Origin: Bryum argenteum
Taxonomy: Eukaryota; Streptophyta; Bryopsida; Bryales; Bryaceae
Length of the DNA: 64,000 nucleotides
Reading direction: 5' to 3'
Assembly: GCA_037043015.1 (NCBI GenBank)
Contig: CM073327.1
Coordinates: 12,878,727 to 12,942,726 of the forward strand
In this document: positions 51,606 through 61,900 of the stretch, piece after piece
Layout of the letters: every line of letters begins with the position of its first letter
How positions within the stretch are numbered: the stretch's first letter is position 1
Notes under the pieces: generated by a model
Told to the model about the DNA's origin: nothing
What the model saw: only the letters and a program-made list of their open reading frames with translations
Database searches by the model: none
Translations under genes and position numbers: made by a program

Positions 51606-54516
51606 CACAATTTAAAATGTTCATAGAAATAAGTTCAACCGAAAACAATATGCACTAATTTACATGAAGGGGCAACGACAAAAGAAATAAGAAATGAGAG
51701 ACATATCAAAATGATTGTGTGCTTTTGGCAAGGTTCTCACTACTGAAACACTAATTTCAGACTCTTCACTTTTACGAGAAGTACAACTATAAAAACAAGC
51801 AAGAACGACGAAGAGAAATGAAACACAAATAAAACAATTGAACAATTTTGATGGGGGAAAATTGTTGTGCATACTAGGAGGAAACGTTCTAGGAGTGACT
51901 AGTTGCCTCTGCATGTCACTAAGCTAACACCCAAGGCTATGTCTAGCCACGACCTCAAATGAAGAGATGTCACGAGTACTCTTGTTATTACTTCTCGGCA
52001 TGTCTAAACTTCACTTCAAAATATTATCAAAATATCCATAATTTGTGGTTATAATATCCATCTTGAGTGGTCATGAGTGTGAAAGGAGGGTGATGTCATG
52101 TAGTCCTCATTATACGTAATTTGTCATGTTGTGGCTTTTATTAAACATAGGAGTGGCTACACCATCATTAACATTTTCTGAGTACTTATCGAACTACTTC
52201 TACTCCCTAAAGGACTCTAGCATTATAATATATTATTGAATTCTCACAATTTCAACAATAATTACATCTAGAGTTGATTGCTCTTGAATTTTTGTTGCGT
52301 ACAAGTTTACTTAAAACCATATTGATTGAAGTATATTGACACCCAATGAACAAGTGTGCTATCTAAAGTGCAAGCATGTCTATACTACCTTCTTCCATTG
52401 TACAATATGAAACAAACCATTTACGAAATGATTCCCTACGACTTTGTGTTGTTTATAAAACTTTCTCAAGCAAATCATCCTCGAAGTGTGAACTTCAAAA
52501 ATCAAGCCCAAAAAAGTGACTCTAAACTAAAAGGACGGCCCGATTTCATTCCCAACTCACAACTCAACATGTGGAACAAACTCCCACTCAAATTGTATGT
52601 CCTTTGCATCAACCTAATATGCTCACATCAACCCAACATATTCTTGAGTTAGAAGATGCCCATATAGTACCTTTGAAAGAAAGTCCGTGCAAAGTACTAG
52701 AATAAACTATCAAAAATCGAATGAAGATTATTGATTAGATAACCGGTCGAGCCGCGTACCAGCGAGTCGGTTATCGCTCATAACCGGTTGTGCACTCTTT
52801 AATCGCAACCCTTGATCTTCATGATCCAAGGGTGTAGGATACAAGTTGATAGGAGAGATATTACGAACAGACGCTGTATTCACGCCAAATTCTTATTGGA
52901 GATTGGAGTTCTTATCTATCTATCTATTGATAGGTTGTGAGTTGTAATTTGTGATAGTGATGGGACGGGTTGCGCAATGGGATGAAGCCACGTAAGCATT
53001 GACAACGACAGCAACCGGTTATGAATGTTTTTCTTTACGAAAGTGCTAGATGGGTCGCCTCCATTTTCGTCGAACATTTATCGCCTGAAAGATCTGCAAT
53101 AAAAGGGCGCAATGGGGAAGTGCCGCATTGACTAATTCAGAATGATGAAGTGCTCGCTCGCAGCTCTGCAATTACACCGCAATTACTTCGGAACCTCCAA
53201 AAAGTCGACGAAAAGTCGACGGAGCTTTGTCGCCAGGAATCTTGTCTTTTCCGTCAGCGATCGGTCGATCGTTCGTCAGGACAGAACGCGACCACGTAGC
53301 TCCAGGGCGAGCAAGAGACTGCAAGCAGCAACAGCAGCAGGCTAAGAGTGGTGAGACGACGACGACGCCGACGACGAGCGGGCGATGGCGGACAACTGAC
53401 CACGCACGCACCCACACCCTCTTCTTCTTCTTCGTGTTCATCTTCTCCCACTGTTTTACTGCAACTCTTCTCCATTCACTTCATTTCTTAGGGAAATGAC
53501 CTACCACCAGTTTTGCTTGTTGCAGCAGCTCCAAATGATCAGCACCAACGCCGCAACTAGATGTAAGTCTGAGCTCATCTTCCTAGATTTTCCCTTATCC
53601 CTTCTTTCGCCTCTCTTGTTCCTCCCGTCTCTTTCACATTCGTGAATTGGATTCTTATCGAGCCTTCTTAACGAGCCTTCTTATTGGAGGCTACAAGAAC
53701 TTCTATCAGGAATTGCTAGATTAGCCAAACAAGTGCGCTCGCTTTTGCTTGTTCCAGTAATCTACCACATTCTTGTATGGACCTTTCGATGAATTTTAAT
53801 AAAGACGGAGCTTTTTTTTGTACCGGAATCTGTTGTGCTACAGTGGAGAATGTAGGTTTTGTTAGAAATATCCTCGTAGGTTAGGTCCTTGTAGGTTTTG
53901 TCTTTTTACTGCAATCGTTGAAGTTCATGTGTCATGTGATTCAGCTGTCGAGTTTCATTTGTAAACCCTGGGCTTTTGGTGCTAGATCTGAGTTGTATGG
54001 TTTTGCAGAATTGTGGAGCTATGACCATAACCGGTTGCTATGGGAAGCCTGGGTCGATATTGCTGGGGAAAGCTGGACGAGGTCAAGTGCAATAGACGAA
54101 CGAAGATAGATTCTGCAGAGGATGATGGATGCATCTGCACAGGTTTGCACATTTGCACTCATTCTTTCTCGATCCGACCGTCTACAGTGTAGCTTTTAGT
54201 CTTCTTCGCAGGCATTGACATGAGCCAAGATTGCTCAAGACTCGAAGCTTCAGAAGCAAGGAATGGCCGATCTTAATGTAATAAGGAACGGCGTCGTCGT
54301 CCATGTGCGTGGCGTTTGTTTTGGAGATGAGAGTTTAGGTTTTGGGGGCGGGCATGGTATCAATCTGAGATTGGTTGTGTGTGCTTCTACCAGTTTGTAA
54401 CCGTTTGTCATCACGGGCCAAGACTGAGCAGCAGGACAGTGCAGTGCCCTCCCTCTGCCCGAACTTCGGAGGTTAGGTGGTGGAGGGAGCGTCTATCACA
54501 ACATCACGGCCAGCTT
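51606..54516. other. Intergenic region, upstream and 5' leader of the zinc-finger gene
   Basis: No supported gene between 51606 and about 53050. GATAACCG at 52738 and CGGTTATC near 52769 form an inverted repeat, with a further ATAACCGGTT close by. From about 53100, GC content rises and consensus donors (ATGTAAGTC near 53560; CACAGGTTTGC near 54138) suggest non-coding 5' leader exons of the gene starting at 54517. Confidence 0.4.
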
Positions 54517-57232
54517 ATGATCGAGAGCTCTCATCCTTCTGCTTCTGCTGCTGCTTTTGATTCCCATCATTTTGCTTCGCTGCATGGTTACGAGGCCTGT
54601 GATAACTGCTGTGAGGACAGGATTGAGCGCGACTGGAGCTTTCTCGAGTATCTGACTTCGATCTTTGCAAATCCAGGTGAGAAAGAGAAGAGAGGTTCAT
54701 CACCCTCGAATGACAAGTTGTTTGCAAGGGTTTAGAAATTTGGAACTGAGTTCGTGTTGTTTCGGTGTGTGTCTGGCCAGCATCCGAATGAGCAGTGAAA
54801 ATGGTGAAGCATTCTCGTATGGAGGAGAATAAGCGAGTGTTCGTAGAGCAGTATGACACCGACGAGTACGAGGCCTTGACATGCGAGTGTCATCACCTAG
54901 CAAGAGCGAAGGAGTTAAATGGATCGCGACGGAAGCCGTTTTTCTGCATTTATTGCAAATCGGTATACAAGGACAAGAACAAGTTGAACTTACACAGGTT
55001 AGAGGGGTGTTTCGCGGTGACGAACGATGGAAGGAAGACGGTGTTGAAGATTTATCCGATGTTCGGCAAAGGGCAGCGCGGCGAGATAGAGGACATACTC
55101 ATCAAGCACGGGCTGATGAGTCCTCGGAAGAAACCGTCACGAGCCAAGCGAAAGAAATCAGCAGCAGCATTGAAGAGTACAGTAGAGGGAGAGAATCGGC
55201 CTCCGAAGCGAGGAGGGATGATGCTCTCGGCGTCGTCTTCGGAGGCCCAACAGAAATACTCCAGTGATAGCGTGATGCAGTATGAAGTGGATCACCCCAC
55301 CAGCGACCACAGCACTTTTGGTGCTGCTGGACGCTCTACAGGCGAGATGCAGGTGCAGATGCAGTTGACACGGGATCAGATCGAAGCTCAGGCATGGGGC
55401 GTTGCGCAAACTTTTGAAGTTGAACCCATCCCCCGCCCTGAGCCCGTTCCTTGTCCCGGTCTTTGGTACTTATTGCAGTTTCGATTGCTCCCAAGTCCCT
55501 TCCCTGACGTGACGGAAGACTCTTTCGTTCACGCCTTCATCGAGTTCATCGACAAGGGACCTATTGACCCCAGTCTTTGCAACTCGTATGGAACCTGGTA
55601 CATGGACCGAGAGGTAAGCTAGCTTCTAAACTCCCGCAGCCTACTTTTAAAGATCTGGAACTCGCCTCATTGGCTGTGTGGGTGCAGAGTGATGCGGATG
55701 ACGGTGAGCGGAGAGCAGTGGGGTTAACGATGAGCAGTTTCAAGTTAGTACACGGGCGACCAGATACCCAAGCGCGCGAAAAGGAAAAGCTCGCAGTGCA
55801 AGCCTATTTCCGATTCCAGAAGGAATGTCGTCACTATGAAGCGCGAAAGGAGGCAGCGGAGGAGGAGCTCCAGTCGCGCCGAGAGCGTTACGTGAAGGAG
55901 AAGCTCGAGGCTTTCGACGCTGGACTCCAGGAGCTCGCGGCGTGGAACTGGTCGCCCTTACTCCACATTCTTAAAATCGATGGAATGGCCGGATTGCCAC
56001 CGCGGCCGTGGCTACACTCGGAATCCGAGTATCAGAAAATCACCCACGCGGTGATTTGCAACCGGATCGTGGAGCCGCCGCGGTGTCCATTAATAGTGCG
56101 CCTGTTCAAGATCGTGTATCTCTATTGCTTCGAGAAGAGCTCTACACTCTCGGACCCCGTCACGGGCTTGTCGCGAGACACCATGGTGCGATACTCATCC
56201 AACGAGAGCGCCGCGCCCGTGCTCCGAATCTCGGCACAATCTGTGCTCAATGAAGGTTGCTTGCTGTTCGCGGATCTACCTCCATACTCCGAGGCCCAAG
56301 CCGAAGTCTTCCAGGATATGAACGCGCTACTTCAAGGCTCACCCGGGGAACGCGAAGGCATCGTACACAAAGTGCAGAGCTTTCTCAAAGTTGTTCGTCA
56401 GCGCGCTATTGCGGATATGGCTCAGTTGCATCCCCGGGAGTTTCGTGTTCTTTGGTGTGGTGGTGACGAAACCCACGTCGCGAACGCGTTGAAAACGTTT
56501 ACTCTTTGCCTCAAGTCGCGCGAAGATCTCGATATGGGTTGGGTCCCATTCCCTGCAGGTAAATCGCTTTCACCATTCTCTAACAAAATACAAGTGGCAA
56601 TCCTCAATGTTTTCTGTCTGATGCATGCCCGATGGAAGGTGCTCATGGTCTGATGCGATGCAGGGCACCCTGACTGCGATTCTGTTGCAGTGATGCAAGC
56701 AAGAGAGGCAGTAGTGAAAGCAATACGCAAGTTACACGACGCACGAGTACTGTCAGACAAAAATCGACTTCTAGCAGCCTCAGCACGGATACCATCATCG
56801 AAGTTTCAAGCGTTAGTGGAGACATGCGTGGTGCAAAAGTCCAAGGGAGACTCGTCAGGCGAGCATTACTCGGGATACTCAACGACGACCACGGGCGAGA
56901 CGACGACGACGACACAGCAGGACTCCCGATCCTCGGACAAGGATGTCGACAAGGAGCCTCGTTTCAGTCCTGATCTCAACCTCAACTTACTCGACTCAAC
57001 AACCGACTCCGCAGCTCCGCCACCCAAAAGGACGACCGTGTCGGTGCTGGGAGTCGAAGTCTCTGCTCAGGAGCGTCCTCCTTTTCCTCTCCATTTTCTG
57101 CATGGTCCTGGGAGTGACGATGCACAGAGACCCATGCGCTTGTTCACCAGCCCTTCCTCTGGCTCTGCCACCTCCCATCACAAAGATGATGACTCGTCCA
57201 CCAGGGCCAGAGAAGGACCGGTGAGTGAGTAG
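54517..57232 (+). CDS. C2HC zinc-finger protein with EAR repression motif
   Basis: Four exons, 54517-54676, 54796-55613, 55640-56558 and 56664-57232, join in frame to 821 aa. The second exon also has its own ATG at 54801, which would give a protein about 54 residues shorter. A zinc-finger-like block, FFCIYCKSVYKDKNKLNLHR ending LEGC, has C-x2-C...H...C spacing (about residues 105-130). A basic stretch, SPRKKPSRAKRKK, follows and may be a nuclear localisation signal. The middle (about 330-630) has a charged helical segment (RREREYV-like, EEELQSRRERYVKEKLEAF). The C-terminal tail is Ser/Thr-rich and contains SPDLNLNLLDS, which matches both DLNxxL and LxLxL EAR forms that recruit TOPLESS-type corepressors. 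The best reading is a nuclear transcriptional regulator, probably repressive. I do not recognise the full family, and a transposon origin cannot be excluded. Intron 2 is only 26 bp, so the exon 2-3 junction needs transcript support. Confidence 0.68.
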
Positions 57233-57265
57233 CTTCCTCGAGCAAATAGCACAGTTGTACCGTTT

Positions 57266-57440
57266 CCGGTTTCTTCATTGAGTTTCTCTTATTGATAGCG
57301 TGCTGATATAGGCGATAGGAGTTTGGTTTTCGGTTCCTTGATAGAGTATCTTTTACTGATAGCGTGCTATATAGGCGATAGGCGTTTGGTTTTCGGTTCC
57401 TTATTGAGTATCTTTTACTGATAGTGTGCCGATAAAGAGG
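57266..57440 (+). repeat. Tandem repeat, about 63-66 bp unit, nearly three copies
   Basis: Units contain GAGTATCTTTTACTGATAG, CGTGCT, ATATAGGCGATAGG and GTTTGGTTTTCGGTTCCTT. The array begins about 35 bp after the zinc-finger stop codon, so it probably lies in the 3' UTR. Confidence 0.8.
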
Positions 57441-58990
57441 TTTAGCATTCTGTATGTACTATTACGTTTGTGTATCTACTGAATCGGTGTCTTGCATATT
57501 ACTAGAAATGGTGGTGTACTCTTTGGTTTATTTTCCTGTTAAGATTTGGACCATCTGCACCTTTGGAATTTTGTTGTGAATAAAAATTCAAAGGAGCTTG
57601 TGGTTTGAGTTTTGACTGTATATTTCCAAATACCTAGAAATCTTGAGGTGCCCAACTTCTGAAATTCAATGACCAATGTGTTTGAGTCGTGTATATAGTA
57701 TCTAGAAGTCAAATGCTCTATCTTGAAAGGACAAAGAAGAAAAGAAGAAGGATGTTTATGGTGTCCTTTTAGGGATACTCCAAGCTCACCATTGCCCTTC
57801 ATTGGAGCATGGAATATACTATCAAAGTAATTGTTCTAAGAGCATTACCATCCATTAGCAAATTTAATGTATGTGAAAGAGATCCAATTGGAGACATGTG
57901 GTTTGTAAATTAGTTTGATTTCCATCCATTTTTGCAACCCAGCTTGCTTACCAACAGTAGAAGATGTAACAATCTTCTCTAAAGTCTAACATTGTTGAGA
58001 GAAAGATCCTAAACAAGTTGACATCACAAAATTGATATAGAAGACTCGATTCTCAATTGGTTGAAGAATTCAAGGATTGCGTAGTGCAATGTTTTCCCAC
58101 TAATATTGGAAGAAAGGGTAGGTCATTAGTATAGAGACACTACTCTATATGAGCACATCATTAGCATAGAGATACTACTTCACATGAGTATAGAGGGTCC
58201 TTGTCGCTTCTTCCAAATTGGGTTTGGTGGTTGTGCCAAAACATTTTTTTTCTTGCACCAATGCATAACGATGAAACCTATTGATCAAACATGACTCGGC
58301 AACTTGGAAATTGAACATTAACTCACTCCTACACTAACTTAGAGCACGTTGGCGAAGGCTGAGCCATGGCGTTACTTGCTTTACACAATCTACAAGTGCA
58401 GTACCGAAGGCTGAGCCATGGTGTTACTTGCTTCACATTGTCTACAACTGTAGTACGAGTTGTGTGGAAGATCAAGTAGTCTGACTAATTGACTACCCAA
58501 ATTTTTTTTGGAGCGTCTGTGATTGCGTGCCCACCCTTCTACAAACAACCACAACAATTTAAGTTTGTCTCTCTAAGTTTTTCTCTCTATTGTAAACGTA
58601 GCTTCTGAAATCGACTCAACTCTCTCTATAGGGATTCTCTTCTAGCTCCACATTTTCTGATTCAAATTTAAATCCGACATGACATGTCGTCAAAAGTTTA
58701 GTTATATTCCCAAGATAGGGGCTAATTCTAGTTCTAAGGGAGAAGGAATTTTGTTTGGGAGGAGAATCACGACCATGCTTCCTAAGTGCAAGTATACAAA
58801 TATTACATTGTTGTGAGGCAACTTTGTAAACAAATAATTGTATAACCTTCAAATACAAAAATTCAATTAGTAATAGTCCTAAATGTCTTTTTGTCATACC
58901 AAAGCTATATTCATAAGCTTGTAGAAATTTGGCTCTTCATAATTACCTCTCACATGTGTGATACAACCATACGAAAGTATAAATAACTTA
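57441..58990. other. Gene-free region with a local duplication
   Basis: A unit of about 55-60 bp containing CGAAGGCTGAGCCATGG and GTTACTTGCTT is duplicated at about 58352-58455. No gene is recognised. Confidence 0.5.
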
Positions 58991-58998
58991 ACCCTTAA

Positions 58999-59242
58999 CC
59001 CCTAACTTCCTTGTTGCAAAACGGTCTAAGTCACAAAATTTGACCTTCCTTTAGATTCAGCTTAAAAAATCTCAATCTAAGCATTATTTGAAAGATTCAA
59101 CCGCAAGATCTCAAAGTTCACTTGACATTCATCTCACCGTTCATTCTTCCTCATTTGTGAGATTATAATGGTCAAAGTTGGCTGAGATTTTCTCCTGCGG
59201 GAACGTCCGAAACCCGTTTCGGGTTTTAAGGAGAGTTAGGGG
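58999..59242 (+). mobile_element. TTAA-flanked MITE, family C, copy 2
   Basis: TTAA at 58995-58998 and 59243-59246 bracket CCCCTAACTTCCTTG...GAGAGTTAGGGG. Hairpin ACCCG-TTT-CGGGT lies 18 nt inside the right end. It matches 4476-4736 along its length. The left border reads TTAACCCTTAACCCC, as if an older end or target was re-used. The right TTAA is shared with family B copy 3. Confidence 0.82.
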
Positions 59243-59246
59243 TTAA

Positions 59247-59602
59247 CTTAGCCCAAGCAAGCCCGAGGGGCTTGATTCCAGTGGAATCTTCTCTGTAGCT
59301 CTCACTATAATCAACTTTTCACTTATATTTTGATGTCAAACTCGTCACCTACTTATGATGCATTCAAAAAGTGGAATTTCACAATTCAAATCACAATTTG
59401 TATGAATGATTTTCTTGTTTGAAAGGATTGTGGTAGGTAGGTTGGGGTTGTACATAACCTTGTAGGAGGTTGCAAGCTCATCATTGATTGGTTCATTCAT
59501 GATGCCCAAGTTCAAAAAGTGCAGTATTCATGATGCTCAAGTCAAAAGATGTTGTGATCCAATTTTGGGCTGCCGGTTTTAGACCCCATAGGCGTTTAAG
59601 GG
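59247..59602 (-). mobile_element. TTAA-flanked MITE, family B, copy 3 (inverted)
   Basis: TTAA at 59243-59246 and 59603-59606. The right end GGCGTTTAAGGG and the body are the reverse complement of copies 1 and 2 (24112-24841). The left end has lost a few bases (TTAACTTAGCCCAAGC). A hairpin-forming AAGCCC..GGGGCTT block is retained near the left end. Confidence 0.82.
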
Positions 59603-59606
59603 TTAA

Positions 59607-60391
59607 ACAAATTGTCCTACATGACTTGTCCTATTGACGCAAGAGGATATATTTAAATTGTGCGTCTAATGACATCAAAATAAAGTGTATAATTTTGTCA
59701 TCCCCCCCCCCAAATTTCTACTAGTGTAGTAGGCTATAGTAGGGTGATAGTCTGGTTGGGGTACCCAAAAAGGCTGTCCCATGAACAATTGCACTCTATG
59801 CTGGTGTAACATACATATCCATTTTTAAACTGTAATACAATAAGACTTCATTAGATGTAGTTTTAGTTGTCTATACTTATAATGTATCAAGAAAAAAAAT
59901 TAAAAACTAAAAAAAATATTTTGAAGTAATTTTATTTGATTGTTTAGTTGAAAAAGTAAGTCATGTCCCAATAACCTAAAAGCCATAGAATCAAGCAAAT
60001 GGAATATCAACCATTTTTATTTTAATATAATTTTTGAATATGACCTACATCTTCTTGTATAGAATACAAAATAATTTATTTAATAATAAAAAAATTAATT
60101 CATTGTGCACTATAATGCCTGCAAATCCCCAAATTCAACACTTTTTCCCTCATCTATGAATGGATCCAAAAAAAATAAAAAATCTAAAAGAAAATCTATA
60201 GGCATATATACTTTGATTTCAGTGAGGTGCATGATATTTTATTTTCTATTTTAGGGTCTTTTTACTTGATTAAAATGACAAAATTAGACAAACTTTGGAG
60301 GCTTTCAATAAAAATAACCTAATTAGTGTGTCCAAAAAGTGATACCTCAAGCTTACCATTGCCCAGTATTGCTTGCTACATCGAATGATAT
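59607..60391. other. AT-rich spacer
   Basis: Contains a C10 run near 59702-59711 and AT-rich DNA without genes, up to the TTAA that starts the piggyBac-type element. Confidence 0.5.
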
Positions 60392-61069
60392 TTAACCCTT
60401 AAACGGCTGAGCGTGCCGCTGTGGCACGTATAAATAGAAACTGCCGTATTTGGGCCTTATGCACAACTCAGATGGCTCTGATGATCAAAGGAAGCACGTT
60501 CCCTATACTAATGTCGTTGCAATGGACCAAAAATATCCCTGATCGGACACTGCAGCGAGCAACAGTTGCCACTTGTACGAAATTAGCAATACACCTCGCT
60601 ATACGAGTACATTGTCAGAGCCCGGTGTTCTCTCGGGTGCACCGTTGTCGACGTGGAGGGACCGTTGGAAGAATCTGGAGACCGACGAGGCCGGGTTTAC
60701 GCGGGAGCCGCGCTGACATGGGTTTTGCGAGGGAGAGGGCTGCTTGCGCAAGGGGTACGAGAATGCTGTGTTGTTCTCCCACCGGGCCATGCTGGCCCGG
60801 TGCTGTGCAGGACATTTACAACGGTGATCATGAAGAGCGATGGCGACAAGGAGTGGAGAAGGTGGTTTGCAGGATCCAATGCATGGTACAAGGTGCTGTA
60901 ACTTACAATACATGGAAGAGGACTAGTAGTGGAGGAGCAAAGGCGGCGATCTTGAGCGGATTGTAGCACATTGATCATTTGAGGGAGTGGGTTGGCAGTT
61001 CCAAGGTCGTTTTAGTGTTGTTTGTGGTGTGATTTTAGAAGGACAAGCTGGATTTGTTGGTGAGCGATC

Positions 61070-61877
61070 ATGACAGGGCGAAGGCCACCACAAGCACCGA
61101 TTGCGCTGCAAGAGGAGGGTCGGGTGTTATATAACTGGGCCAAGGACCGTGGTGCATCCCAACCGCAGTGTGATCGCATTGTAGGGCTACTCACAGTGGA
61201 CTGGATGTGCAATCTCCCATTGCCTCCTCGCACTCGGACATCAGTGGGAGTCACGGACACACATTGGCATCGATTTTTGTTTCGGAGACACGTCCAACAC
61301 ATTCTGGGGTGGACGCAGCGGTTGCCAGAGGGAGACCCAGCCGGCTTTAGCGACGTCGTGAATTTGTTGATCAGAACGAGGTTTTATCCGGAAGCGAATC
61401 CGCAGCGACATGGTGAGACTTCAGGAGGAGGCGAGGATCAAGGCGCGGCAGCGGAAGCTTCAACCATCTGGGAGCACACAAGCCGGGGGCAAGGAGAACG
61501 AAGCGGCACAGGGGACCACAGCCGCAGTGCCCATGGACTGTGCGCTGGAAAGAGCCCCGGAGACGATCACTGTCACCGAGCACTTGGTGCCGGTGATGGG
61601 CGAATTCCCTCCGCCAGCAAGCCAGGAAGAATCCTACCGGCCTGGTTTGCGAGACAAGGGGAAACGGGGACGAGGGTGCGGCCACGTGAGTCAAGTTCGG
61701 AGTCGAGAGATCCTGAGAGAGGTTTCGGGGAATGTGCTGACATCACCTCAGGAGCAAGAAGGCGGCAATCTGATCATACCACATGAGGTAACTGAAGGGC
61801 GAGCGAGGAGGGGAGGGCGTGGCGGGAGAATCAGGGGACACGGCCGGGGAGGTCGAGGGGGAGAGGCGGGAGGGTAG
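61070..61877 (+). pseudogene. Accessory ORF of the piggyBac-type element, frameshifted
   Basis: The frame from the ATG at 61070 reads MTGRRPPQAPIALQEEG and later LLTVDWMCNLPLPPRTRT and DVVNLLIRTRFYPEANPQR. Around 61405-61412 the plausible frame shifts to one reading MVRLQEEARIKARQRKL, which continues to a stop at 61877 with an Arg/Gly-rich tail (RARRGGRGGRIRGHGRGG). The tail resembles RGG nucleic-acid-binding boxes. I know no homologue. It could be the N-terminal part of the transposase or a second protein of the element. An intron instead of a frameshift is possible, but no clear GT-AG pair was seen. Confidence 0.45.
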
Positions 61878-61900
61878 CCACCCAACCGGAAGGATGGAGA

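Noticed and set aside
53142..53500. Overlapping frames of 67-90 codons as small proteins
   Set aside because: All three frames and both strands are open because of GC-rich low-complexity DNA (GACGACG runs). The region fits a 5' leader of the zinc-finger gene better.
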